A stretch of DNA of 64,000 bases from Citrobacter sp. On2M (GCF_018035235.1 NZ_WPCV01000003.1:1-64000); one strand, 5' to 3'; shown: positions 31,033-39,844, numbered from the stretch's first letter. The notes: generated by a model from the letters alone, not told the origin. A program made the numbers and translations.

Positions 31033-32097
31033 TCAGTTCAGGGTCAGCGTGACCAGCACATTTGCTGCAGCCTGTCCGGCACGCGCTGTGGATGCGTCAA
31101 GAAACACAGTGAAATCCATATTCTTTCCCGTCAGTGCAAGGGGTTCGTTGAGTCTGGCAGACATCCCGTCACTGACCCGCTGAAAACTGACTCTCCCCCC
31201 ATTCAGAACCAGTTTTCCATCATCTGAGTCCGCATGGCTGAAAGTCAGCGTGGCGGAGGGTAGAATGGCCGGTGCAGTCACAATACTGAAGCTGAGGGGG
31301 CGGGTAAGTATCTGGCTACTGCCTGTCGGCACATCGCCAAAATCAATGGTATCCGGCGTCAGTATAAATTTCACTGGCGTAGCCTTTCGCGTGCAGGTGA
31401 CAGAGGGCCATGGCTGAGCTGACTCGGTTGTCAGGTCCCCCTGCAGGGAAAAACTTCCAGTATAACCCTGGATATAAGTCACCGGTCCGAGCGTCCAGGT
31501 GATAGTGTGGTCCTGAAATTCATCCGGAGGTGCTACCGGAAAATCCAGAGGCGTCGCCTTATTACTGGTCACTCCATTCAGTGCCAGCGTGCTGTAAACC
31601 AGGGTATTGAGTATCTGTGAATTACCTGTAGTCTCGGTAACTATCACATCATTGGTATAATTCACAGGACACTTGCTGCCAAAGCTGAGGGTTCCGGGTG
31701 TGCTGTAAACGCAGGCTGTAAGCACAGTCTGCCCTGTTCCTGTTGACATCCTGTCCGCATCAAACCAAATGCCAATGTAAGACACTCCTCCTTCCTGATT
31801 AACAAAAGCCCTCACAAAAGAATATCTGGTGTTATTTCTTATCACTTCATCATTAGCGTAAGCCGGAAGTCCGGGTGACTGTGAATCATTTGTCCGGATG
31901 ATGCGGTTTTTATTGAGAGTGACTGTACCCATCCACAACGTCCCAGTGGCAGATGGCGGCAAAGTAAACGTTCTCCCCCTTATACTGATGTCTCCATTTT
32001 TGAGGGTACAGTCATATGTCCATGCCGCCCGGGCAAACGGAGAAGATAAAATCAGCAACGTCAGTACTGCGCAGCGTATCTGTTTATTCCTTTTCAT
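31033..32097 (-). CDS. Second two-domain fimbrial adhesin-like subunit
   Basis: A 354-aa secreted protein. I take ATG 32097 (MKRNKQIRC) as start because GACAGGAAGG precedes it and the signal peptide (residues 1-24, ending PFARA) follows at once; an ATG overlapping the previous stop (ATGA at 32130) is the alternative. The N-terminal domain has cysteines (YDCTLKNG; TACVYS; SKCPVNY). The C-terminal domain starts LTPDTIDFGDVPTGSSQ and is beta-rich, recalling the C-terminal domain of the last gene in the operon. It could be the adhesin or a long adaptor. Confidence 0.72.
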   Translation of the reverse strand: MKRNKQIRCAVLTLLILSSPFARAAWTYDCTLKNGDISIRGRTFTLPPSATGTLWMGTVTLNKNRIIRTNDSQSPGLPAYANDEVIRNNTRYSFVRAFVNQEGGVSYIGIWFDADRMSTGTGQTVLTACVYSTPGTLSFGSKCPVNYTNDVIVTETTGNSQILNTLVYSTLALNGVTSNKATPLDFPVAPPDEFQDHTITWTLGPVTYIQGYTGSFSLQGDLTTESAQPWPSVTCTRKATPVKFILTPDTIDFGDVPTGSSQILTRPLSFSIVTAPAILPSATLTFSHADSDDGKLVLNGGRVSFQRVSDGMSARLNEPLALTGKNMDFTVFLDASTARAGQAAANVLVTLTLN

Positions 32098-32129
32098 TAC
32101 CTTCCTGTCCAAAGCCTTTTGAAACACCA

Positions 32130-32657
32130 TCATGGATACATCACGCTGAACCGTACGGTGGCCGTGGTCTGCCCCCGGGGCGTGTCTGGCATCACCCGTG
32201 TCGATGGCGTCACCGTGCAGCTGCGGTTGTCCGTCCCGGCACAAAATCCCAGTGTTCCATCGGTCGCCCCGCCACCTGTCAGGTCGATGTCCTTATTCCC
32301 CGCGCTCAGCCAGAACGCAGCCGGCGTGCCACTGCCTCCTGCCGGACCGGTCATCGCCATTTGTGTACTGCTCCCTGCGACCAGCACACTCCCCACCTGC
32401 TCACCGTAAATCACCGTGGAGACCGGGGCCGGGCAGCTGATATCGATCTTCACCGGATAATGGGTCTGTGTCCCGTTTAGCAGACTGCCAAGAAATACCG
32501 TGTCCGGCACCGTCAGCGTGCAGGGAGGTACCGTGAAGGTCGCCTTTATTGTCACTGTCGCCGAGGCCGTCGTCGCCGCCCGCACTGGATGCAGACCGGC
32601 TATCAGAAGCGCCAGCGAGGAGGACAGCGCCAGAAGTACGGCCTTACTTAACGTCAT
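32130..32657 (-). CDS. Minor fimbrial subunit (four-cysteine)
   Basis: A 175-aa pilin-like protein with signal peptide (residues 1-27, ending HPVRA). Cysteines: FTVPPCTLTV and ISCPAP for the pilin disulfide, plus GFCAGTDNRSCTVTP for a second one, then a C-terminal beta strand (ATVRFSVMYP). It overlaps the chaperone gene by 14 bases, so it is translationally coupled. Probably the adaptor or terminating subunit. Confidence 0.8.
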   Translation of the reverse strand: MTLSKAVLLALSSSLALLIAGLHPVRAATTASATVTIKATFTVPPCTLTVPDTVFLGSLLNGTQTHYPVKIDISCPAPVSTVIYGEQVGSVLVAGSSTQMAMTGPAGGSGTPAAFWLSAGNKDIDLTGGGATDGTLGFCAGTDNRSCTVTPSTRVMPDTPRGQTTATVRFSVMYP

Positions 32658-33345
32658 AACTCACCGCCCCGCCCCAGTCGTTGAGTGCATCCACGCTGAC
32701 CCCGCTCAGGCCGCTGTGTCCCGTACTGGCTTCTGAATACGGTGCCAGCTGCGCCAGCGCCCGCTGGGCAACGCCGCTCAGCACCACCTCTTTCCCCTGG
32801 CTTTTCACCTTCGTCACCGCAAAGTAATAGGGTGTCGGATTCTTTATCCATACGCTGCCGTCCCGGTTCACCAGCGTCAGCTGTTTCTCCGCATCCTTTC
32901 TGCCCTCCACCAGAGCCTTTGGCCGGTAGAGCAGCTTCACCTGGGTGTTCATGGCTATCGCTATCACACTCCCGTCCGTCTCCTTCGGCTTCGGCGGGAT
33001 TTCCTGCACGTTGAGGCGGAACAGGGATTCCCGGTCAGACGGCAGGGTGGGATTCACATTCATCAGGCGGACTATCTGCCTGCCTTTCGGACCCACTCTG
33101 AAAAAAGGCGGGGACGGCACCATGAACACATCCGCTTTATTCTGAGAGACATTATCAATCCACACCTGGCCCCCATAGGTCTCCTGCGAACTGCTGCTCA
33201 CCTCAAAGGAGATGCTCTTCTTCCCCTCGTCATAGATAAAGCGCGTCCCGTTCAGGGTGAACGCCGCCATTGCGGAGCTGATCAGGGTCGTACCCAGTAC
33301 GACTGCCAGCGCTGCCTGCAGTACCATTTTTTTTCTGTTATTCAC
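32644..33345 (-). CDS. Periplasmic fimbrial chaperone
   Basis: A 233-aa PapD/FaeE-type chaperone: signal peptide to about residue 27 (AMAAF), the N-terminal immunoglobulin domain with the conserved YGGQVWIDN strand, FFRVGPKGRQIVRLMNVN and the SDRESLFRLNVQEIPPKP loop, then a second domain. Start GTG 33345 overlaps the usher stop by 8 bases. It stabilises pilins in the periplasm by donor-strand complementation and hands them to the usher. Confidence 0.93.
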   Translation of the reverse strand: MNNRKKMVLQAALAVVLGTTLISSAMAAFTLNGTRFIYDEGKKSISFEVSSSSQETYGGQVWIDNVSQNKADVFMVPSPPFFRVGPKGRQIVRLMNVNPTLPSDRESLFRLNVQEIPPKPKETDGSVIAIAMNTQVKLLYRPKALVEGRKDAEKQLTLVNRDGSVWIKNPTPYYFAVTKVKSQGKEVVLSGVAQRALAQLAPYSEASTGHSGLSGVSVDALNDWGGAVSYDVK

Positions 33346-35824
33346 AACGAATCTCCTGAACGGTTCCGGTATTTTCTTTTAAGCCTGCCGCGCTGAAGCG
33401 GCACTGTTTCCCGCTGCTCTGGCTGACGGTAATGGTTTTCGGGATGGACAGCAGGTTCATCAGCAGCACACCGTTGCGGGTGATAAAACCGGCATCCAGA
33501 CCCTGCTCCGTGGTGGCACTTCCTCCGGTGAGCGTGTTGCCCTGCGCATCCCGTACGCGCACGATGTAACGCAGTACGTTCTGGAAGCCAAACTCCCGGT
33601 AAATAATTGCTTTCTCTGTCGGCACCACGTCATACGAGGTGTTAAGCAGCTCGGCGCTGTCCGGAACGTTTTCCGGATTGATGCTGATGGTTGTCGGGTT
33701 ATACCCGGTCAGGTACAGTACCGTGCTGCCGCTGCTGTTGGTCGGCAGGGAGCCGTTAAAGGTCACCCCCGGGGTGTCCTTAATCCGCACCACCGCCACG
33801 GTATCGGATGCCTCTTTGGTCAGCAGCAGCCCGGTCTGTGCCGTGGCAATCGCCGACCCGGAAAGGTTGCCGGACAACGTGGTGGTCTCGCGGCTTTTTG
33901 ACACCGCCAGGTTGGTCTGTACCCGGTCAAAGGCATAGCTGACCGACGCCCCGGCTGTATTGTTGCTGCGTTCATCCGTCCCGGCATTGACGCTGTAGTT
34001 CAGACGCTCGTTCAGGGTCGCTGATGTGCTGGTATTGAATGACGTGCCGCTGTAGCGGTTGTAGCCTACCGAGTTACTGCTGTAATGGCGCACCCCGCCC
34101 AGGGTGAACGGAATACTGACCCCCAGCGAACCGGAATATTCATCCGACGTGGACCAGGCGCTGCGGGAATAGTTGCCGCTGAGGTACAGCGAGATGCCGT
34201 CCAGAACCGTGGTGCTGGCGGACAAAGACGCCCCGATGGCATCCCTGTCCCGGTTCCAGTAGGACTGCTGCCAGAACGACCCGCTGAGATACACACTGTC
34301 CAGCCGGTGGGACAGACGGGCTTCATAGCGGGCCTTCTCCCGGCCATCAAACCAGATGTAGTGGTCATTGAGCCCCAGGCCGTCCGGGTCATATATCTTG
34401 CGCCCGTACCCGTACTTCGGGTTCCAGTTCGCAAACTCGGTATACCCGGGACTCTGGTAACGGTAGGTCAGCAGCTGGATGTCGGTTTTACTGGTGAAAC
34501 TTTTGGCATACTTCACCGTGGCGCTCACCCCCTGGCGACGCGGGCCGTCATCATATTCTGCCCGGGAGCCATTCACACTGAACGCCAGCGCGCCCCACAT
34601 GCCCATGGACTGCGTCACCCCGATGCCGGCAGCCTGATACCCGCTGTGCAGCAGGGTGGCCATATTCAGCGTGGTGGATGACAGCCCCCAGTCCAGACTG
34701 GCCAGCCCGAAAGTACCGTTCCCGGAACTGAACGCATCGCTCAGCCGGTTCGTGTCGTTACGCTGTCCCACGGCCAGGTTATAGTTATAGTCACCCGGTC
34801 GCAGCAGGGAAGGCAGGGTGGCTACCGGGTATTCGGTCACCGTTTTACGGCCACCATCGTCTTCCACCGTCACCACCAGATTCCCGTTACTGGTGGAGTT
34901 CAGGTCATCCAGACGATACGGCCCGGACGGCACCACCCGGGAATAGATGGTATAGCCTCCCTGGGCCACCGTGATGCGGGAGGTGGTGGAAGCCACCCCG
35001 GTAATCACCGGGGCGTAACCCCGGGTCTGCCAGGTGCGCATATTGTTGTTGGAGCGCAGGGCAGCACCGTAGAAGCCGAAATCGCTGAACAGTTCAGTCC
35101 GCGTCTGCGAACGGCCAATCAGCAGGTCGCCCTTCACCTGACTGATGGCCGTGGACAGGGTCAGGTTGTTGGTGGTGAATTCATTGCCCCACGCATTGCG
35201 GGTGGCATTCATGTCACTGGATAAAATCCAGCGCCCCACATTCAGGCTGGTATTGAAACTGCCATAAGCATTGAGGGTATCGTCCCCGTATCCATTATTA
35301 TTCCGGGTCTGCACGTTCTGGTTAAAGTTGCCGTTATATTTCAGACGCAGACCGTTAATGCCGTAGTCCCAGCGGGCGGCATCGTTTTTTTCCGCCAGCC
35401 AGGCCTGGGGAATACCAAAATCCAGCGTCTGGCTGCCGGCGTCGTAACTGACTTTTGTGCTGTCCTTTTTCCCCGGCTGATAGCAGCCCCGGATGCTGTC
35501 AAAGGTGTCCTGGTAGGCCTGCGGCTTAAAGAAAATACCTGCATTCTGCAGCCACTCCGGGCTCAGGCAGAGCTGACCTGCCTGCTCATCCTCCAGGCTG
35601 ATAACCAGCGTCGAACGCCCGGTCCGGGTGCCGTTGAGCGAGACATCGACATAGTACTGACCCGCAGGGTATTTCACACCGTCCTTCAGGACTGAGGGGA
35701 CATCCGTGGTTCCCTGCAGGAATGCCGTGTTGAGTTCCGTGGCAGACGCAAAGGAAGAACAAATGCTCAGTGCCAGAAGTGACAGCGCAGGTTGTTTTAT
35801 TATTGTGGAGGTTTTTGTATTCAC
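33338..35824 (-). CDS. Outer membrane fimbrial usher
   Basis: An 828-aa usher starting at GTG 35824 behind AGGTCGG. After the signal peptide (to about residue 28, SFASA) comes the N-terminal chaperone-binding domain (FLQGTTDVPSVLKDG...), the 24-strand barrel with plug domain (from about 140 to 640) and C-terminal domains ending in CRFSAAGLKENTGTVQEIRC with the usher Cys pair. It secretes and assembles the pilus. Its nearest class (pi or kappa) cannot be fixed by eye. Confidence 0.95.
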   Translation of the reverse strand: MNTKTSTIIKQPALSLLALSICSSFASATELNTAFLQGTTDVPSVLKDGVKYPAGQYYVDVSLNGTRTGRSTLVISLEDEQAGQLCLSPEWLQNAGIFFKPQAYQDTFDSIRGCYQPGKKDSTKVSYDAGSQTLDFGIPQAWLAEKNDAARWDYGINGLRLKYNGNFNQNVQTRNNNGYGDDTLNAYGSFNTSLNVGRWILSSDMNATRNAWGNEFTTNNLTLSTAISQVKGDLLIGRSQTRTELFSDFGFYGAALRSNNNMRTWQTRGYAPVITGVASTTSRITVAQGGYTIYSRVVPSGPYRLDDLNSTSNGNLVVTVEDDGGRKTVTEYPVATLPSLLRPGDYNYNLAVGQRNDTNRLSDAFSSGNGTFGLASLDWGLSSTTLNMATLLHSGYQAAGIGVTQSMGMWGALAFSVNGSRAEYDDGPRRQGVSATVKYAKSFTSKTDIQLLTYRYQSPGYTEFANWNPKYGYGRKIYDPDGLGLNDHYIWFDGREKARYEARLSHRLDSVYLSGSFWQQSYWNRDRDAIGASLSASTTVLDGISLYLSGNYSRSAWSTSDEYSGSLGVSIPFTLGGVRHYSSNSVGYNRYSGTSFNTSTSATLNERLNYSVNAGTDERSNNTAGASVSYAFDRVQTNLAVSKSRETTTLSGNLSGSAIATAQTGLLLTKEASDTVAVVRIKDTPGVTFNGSLPTNSSGSTVLYLTGYNPTTISINPENVPDSAELLNTSYDVVPTEKAIIYREFGFQNVLRYIVRVRDAQGNTLTGGSATTEQGLDAGFITRNGVLLMNLLSIPKTITVSQSSGKQCRFSAAGLKENTGTVQEIRCE

Positions 35825-35890
35825 ACCGACCTGCCTTCAGAGCAAACAAGAAAGAACAAGACAAAAAAACAGCGAAAACCGGTAAAAGGC

Positions 35891-35925
35891 CCTGCCGGGC
35901 GCGCACGGAGTTGTGCGCGGGCAGG
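35891..35925 (-). terminator. Intercistronic hairpin between major pilin and usher
   Basis: CCTGCC-(GGG bulge)-CGCGCAC pairs with GTGCGCG-GGCAGG around a 6-base loop, 24 bases behind the pilin stop codon. It is followed by GCCTTTTACC on the minus strand, a weak terminator tail. Such hairpins let pilin be made in excess over usher and chaperone. Confidence 0.7.
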
Positions 35926-35948
35926 ACCTGATTTATATCCGGTGGGGA

Positions 35949-36500
35949 TTAGTTGTAAGCCACTACATAAGCCACAGCAGAGTTGTAATCACCCGCCTGA
36001 GCACCACCAATCAGCTGGGCGCTGAACTGGGCACCTTTGGCTGCGTCATTCAGGTCGGTCAGGGTTACCTGAGACACGCTCTGGGTCTTGTTAATGTCGT
36101 GAGCACCGCCCGTGGCGTTTACCGCGCTCAGTTTCACCATAGCGTCAGTGGCAGCACCACTCTGCGGCGCCAGGCCGGTTACTTCCAGCGGGCCGGCAAA
36201 CGCAAAGGATGCGTTGGTCATACCCGCAGGGTTACAGGTGGTTCCCGCTTTCGGTTTCAGGGCAAAGTTCACGACAGCCCCCTGGTTGGATGTGTCACCT
36301 GCCGCTGCTGCAGCAGTGGAGGTGGCCACGTTGCCCAGCTGAACCACGTTGCTTACCGCCCCGTTGGCTTCAGGCACGATGTCACAGGTGGTGTCAGTAA
36401 CAGTACCAATAAACTGAACATCTCCACCGTTTGCAGCCAGTGCAGAGCCAGACATCACAGCCAGAGCCAGGGCAGAAACAGTCAGTAAATGCTTTTTCAT
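35949..36500 (-). CDS. Major fimbrial subunit (FimA/PapA-like pilin)
   Basis: A 183-aa pilin precursor. The start ATG 36500 follows AAGGAAT and gives signal peptide MKKHLLTVSALALAVMSGSA, cleaved near ALAANG. The mature protein is small-residue rich with a Cys pair (TTCDIVPE and GTTCNPAG) and ends NSAVAYVVAYN, the alternating motif with penultimate Tyr used for chaperone recognition. It is the first structural gene of the operon, in the major-subunit position. Confidence 0.92.
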   Translation of the reverse strand: MKKHLLTVSALALAVMSGSALAANGGDVQFIGTVTDTTCDIVPEANGAVSNVVQLGNVATSTAAAAAGDTSNQGAVVNFALKPKAGTTCNPAGMTNASFAFAGPLEVTGLAPQSGAATDAMVKLSAVNATGGAHDINKTQSVSQVTLTDLNDAAKGAQFSAQLIGGAQAGDYNSAVAYVVAYN

Positions 36501-36983
36501 TTTATATTCCTTGTTTTGCGCCAAAATAAGCGCATTTGTTATCACTGATAATATTTTTCCGTTGATGGCAGAAACCATCATTAACACCGCCCGGACGGAC
36601 AGCGTTAATGATGAATGCTGCGTTTTAATTAAGCCCGGCAGCAATTTTGATGACCTTATACAGCCTGTCATGTTTATATGCTGCTCATGTTTATATACTG
36701 CACTTATATGGCTTATTCAGCGCAGATTGCTTTTATATTCAGCTCGTTATTTTACTGTTCATTTCACGGAACTGTTCAGAACAGAGATAACAGACATAAA
36801 ATTAATATCAGTCTCATGCCGGACCATGGCTACCGCACGAAAATAACAAGTGGTTAATTCCGTCATTACGAAAGATAAATATATAGAGGCGCCGCCCGAA
36901 CAACAAAAAAATAGATTTAATCAGTCATTAAAATATAAGAAAAGCAGAGGCCGTATTCTCTCCCGGAAGTAAAGAGAAACCTA
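36501..36983 (-). promoter_or_regulatory. Leader region between the PapB-type regulator and the major pilin
   Basis: About 480 AT-rich bases with no gene. It most likely holds the pilin promoter or a processed leader, as the papB-papA gap does in pap operons. I see no inverted repeats of the invertible fimS type. Confidence 0.45.
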
Positions 36984-37304
36984 TTACTCTGTCATTCGGA
37001 TATCGCTCTCTATATACGGGTACATTCTCACCACGGTCTGATTCACCATCTGCAGTCGCCGGTATTTTACCGAGAAATGGCTCTGCGACACACCGTGACG
37101 CTCACAGGCCTCCCGCCGTGTCAGCCCCCTCACCAGCACCTCCTCCAGGGCGTCCTGCATGTTCTTTTTTCCTGTTATGCCCATGGCAATCAGGAGCCGG
37201 AAATGGCAGATATTCACCCGGCCAGGCTCCAGCGTTCCGGGGATAAAGTGCCTCCCGGACCGGGAGGCAGAATATTTTGATTGCTGTGGTCGCTGTATAC
37301 ACAT
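36984..37304 (-). CDS. PapB-family fimbrial transcriptional regulator
   Basis: A 106-aa protein starting at ATG 37304 behind GGGAGGTA; longer upstream starts lack a ribosome site. It has the PapB/FaeB/SfaB pattern: a central HFIPGTLEP..VNICHFRLLI segment, then a helix-turn-helix (LTRREACERHGVSQSHFSVKYRRL) and a Tyr-rich acidic tail. PapB proteins bind AT-rich repeats and control phase-variable pilus promoters and cross-talk between fimbriae. It lies 24 bases behind a LuxR-type regulator gene. Confidence 0.87.
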   Translation of the reverse strand: MCIQRPQQSKYSASRSGRHFIPGTLEPGRVNICHFRLLIAMGITGKKNMQDALEEVLVRGLTRREACERHGVSQSHFSVKYRRLQMVNQTVVRMYPYIESDIRMTE

Positions 37305-37327
37305 CTTTGTACCTCCCGTTTGATAAT

Positions 37328-38077
37328 TCAGTTTCCCGCGCACGCCCGCATCAAACACTCGGATGAACACCCCTCAGGCACCGGCCCCGCATTAACAGTG
37401 ATGGAAGGGATAAATTCCAGCGCGGTGTTTCTTATCCCCAGTTCCCGCATAATCTGCCACCGGTAGTGATAAATCAGTTTGTCCGTTCGGGCGATGCTGG
37501 CCCCCATTTCACGGGCACTCCCGCCCATCTCCAGCCACTCCAGGGCCACACTAACCGCTTTACGTGAAGACACCCGGCCTCGCAATCGGTGAGCCAGCCA
37601 GAGCCGCAGGGGGTGAAGAATCTGCGACCCGTCTGTCCGGCCTGTGCAACACTGTCCGCAGGCTCCTGTACTTTCAGGACCGGACAGGCTGATATTACTG
37701 ACACAGTCTGTGGGTGCCATGTCCTGTCGCTCTTCCATCAGGGCATCATAGTCCCTGAGCCAGATATTCCCGAACCATGCCGCCGTGATGTAATCCGAAA
37801 ATAAATGACGCTTACGGGTAATTATCAGCGGCAGTGCCGGAAACTGCCGGCGAATGGCACATAATAAATAGGCATGGTTATGTGCGCTAATATCAAGAAT
37901 AACGCTCTGTGTTTTCTTTTCTGTCACAAAAGAAAACAACTCCCCGATATTTTCAGCCATACAGGTTTCTTTTTCTTTTGTCTTTCTCTGGAGCCCCTCA
38001 AGAGCCCCCCTCATAATAAAATCGGGAGAATAAACTATTACCACTCCAGCCTCACCCTGAAGATTCTGATACTGCAT
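37328..38077 (-). CDS. LuxR-type regulator heading the fimbrial operon
   Basis: A 249-aa protein starting at ATG 38077 with GGAG 7 bases upstream. Residues 10-115 look like a degenerate receiver or effector domain (VVIVYSPDFIMRGALEGL; SVILDISAH; LPLIITRKRH) without the phosphorylated Asp pattern I would need to call a true receiver. Residues 165-230 carry a LuxR-type HTH (MGASIARTDKLIYHYRWQIMR) like EcpR/MatA or CsgD. It probably sets expression of the operon behind it. Not assignable to a named regulator. Confidence 0.72.
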   Translation of the reverse strand: MQYQNLQGEAGVVIVYSPDFIMRGALEGLQRKTKEKETCMAENIGELFSFVTEKKTQSVILDISAHNHAYLLCAIRRQFPALPLIITRKRHLFSDYITAAWFGNIWLRDYDALMEERQDMAPTDCVSNISLSGPESTGACGQCCTGRTDGSQILHPLRLWLAHRLRGRVSSRKAVSVALEWLEMGGSAREMGASIARTDKLIYHYRWQIMRELGIRNTALEFIPSITVNAGPVPEGCSSECLMRACAGN

Positions 38078-38620
38078 TAATAAACTCCATCAGAGACAAC
38101 GCTAATAATACTAATTTAAGTGCGGCTTTATGGGGTTAATCCTAAGACGTTAATAGTTATTACAACAACCAATAAAATCGATCGATAAGATCTTGAAAAC
38201 TAATCAATATATTTCATTGATTGACTTCCTTTACAGATAACATCTCAATTTTCAGGATAATAATAAATTTATATAAAAATTATAAAACCACACAAAAACA
38301 ATATGATTAATCGTGTAATTAAATATATTCTGTAATTTCACTCATGGAGTAAAAATCAAATTTTACATGTAGTTACCGGGGGATTGGGTAAAACATGCGC
38401 AATCCAACCGTTACAGGTGACACCAACATATTGATGAATTTTATGAATCAGTCATGAAGACAATTGCTTAAAGGAGAACAAAAATATAGGACTTAGTAAA
38501 TTTCGTTAATTGTCGGTATTATCACAAAGCAGTGACTTATTGTGATCCCGATCGGTTCCGGATAGCATTTTAAAGAGAAATCTGTATTCACTGACACCTA
38601 CAGAAAGAATGCCGGACATC
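38078..38620. promoter_or_regulatory. AT-rich upstream region of the fimbrial regulator
   Basis: About 540 very AT-rich bases with no gene; H-NS silencing would be expected. Two close pairs of Dam sites stand out: GATC at 38180 and 38189, and at 38544 and 38550. Confidence 0.4.
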
Positions 38621-38621
38621 C

Positions 38622-38850
38622 GCAGCCCGTCAGCATCATCAGGCCGTTTCTGAAATGGGCCGACTCTAAAACCCGCAGCATGAAGATACTGTTATCCGCG
38701 CTTCCCTCACCTAAGGAGGTGGACTGTCTGATTGAACCGTTCGCCGGCAGTGCATCTGTGTTTCTCAACACGCGCTACCGGCAGTAAGTGCTGGCTGACA
38801 GTAATGCCGACCTGGTTGATGCATAGCGCCATGTCACTTTTTTCCATGCC
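38622..38850 (+). pseudogene. Relic of a DNA adenine methylase (prophage type)
   Basis: One frame reads IIRPFLKWADSKTRSMKILL, then CLIEPFAGSASVFLNTRYRQ, stop, VLADSNADLVDA, stop. This is the N-terminal SAM-binding region of Dam-type methylases (FLKWAGGK and PFAGSGAV motifs, then DxNxDLV). The GG of the first motif is now DS, and two in-frame stops plus loss of the rest make it dead. Such genes belong to prophages and integrated elements. Confidence 0.8.
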
Positions 38851-39084
38851 GGATTTGTGGTAACGCTGCGGACTGCAACTGAAGGGATGTTTTTGGGGTC
38901 CACTTGGAAAACGGAAAATATCCTACGCTAAACCTGTTTGTTGAGCTGGCATGACGGGCAGCTGTGAGTGAGGAGATGAAGTTGCCGCTAAAAAGCTGAC
39001 TACCGATACTGTGTCGATTCACCGCCATCAACATCGATAACCTCAATAGGCTCAAGGAGTTCACTGACGATTTTATTCATCGGA

Positions 39085-39252
39085 CTACGATTTCCCATCC
39101 TTGCCATCTTTGCGGTGTCTGATTGGGATAATCCTTCTTTCCCTGATTTCCTCATCGATATCGAATAAGCACTCGTCGCAAAATTCTTTATCGAGAGAGA
39201 GCCACCGCTCAAGAACGCTTCTTTTTTTGTTGCAACGTGCACATCTCTTCAT
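39085..39252 (-). CDS. Possible small zinc-ribbon protein
   Basis: 55 codons from ATG 39252, with two CxxC pairs spaced 24 residues apart (MKRCARCNKK ... EFCDECLFDIDEE), the arrangement of a small treble-clef or ribbon. A weak AAGG site lies 9 bases upstream. A second frame overlapping its 3' end reads MGNRSPMNKIVSELLEPIEV, which could be the true C-terminus after a frameshift. Function unknown; it may be a relic. Confidence 0.3.
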   Translation of the reverse strand: MKRCARCNKKRSVLERWLSLDKEFCDECLFDIDEEIRERRIIPIRHRKDGKDGKS

Positions 39253-39830
39253 CTTTCTGCGCCTTGGTGACTTCATTATGTGAGTTACATGGAAAATGGA
39301 CGCAGCAAGCCTCGGCCAGATAACTAACCGTTATGAAAGGCTTTTCTGCGAGCAATATAAGACAAGGATAACCAGGCCTGACGCATGAAAGATAATCGTT
39401 TTGATAGATCAGTTTCTCGATATTGATCGTTAGTGCCGATCGATAAGAAGTGCGGGAACGTTAGACTCACCTCTGTTGCTTCATCATGATGATGGGACTG
39501 ATGGCCCTCGAATCTATATGTCTATTAGCATCGGCATGACAAATACCAAGCATTAACAAAACAAAAGGCAATCAAAAAAATACATGTGTATAAAAATAAG
39601 TGCAATTTATTCTGTTAATTCAATACTTCCTTTCGCCTAAGATTGCCTGCAATACCCCCATTTTAATACTATTTATTACTACATAACTAAATGAATTATA
39701 TAGAATAAATTGGCGATTGTCTCTACTGTTCCTTGTAAAAGTCATGGCTCCATACAACATTATTTTTAATTTTCTCCAGTTCAAAAAATCTACATACGTC
39801 ACAAATGATTTTACATTTGATAATGTATAG

Positions 39831-39844
39831 TTGTCATATGACAA
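39831..39844. promoter_or_regulatory. Perfect palindrome upstream of the mtnK-like gene (candidate operator)
   Basis: TTGTCATATGACAA is a perfect 14-bp inverted repeat, 36 bases upstream of the start codon at 39881, in promoter territory. I infer it to be the binding site of the SorC-type regulator at 44082-45068. I do not see it repeated elsewhere in the cluster. Confidence 0.5.

Noticed and set aside
36501..38077. Invertible promoter switch of the fimS type
   Set aside because: No flanking inverted repeats and no FimB/FimE-type recombinase gene in the window.
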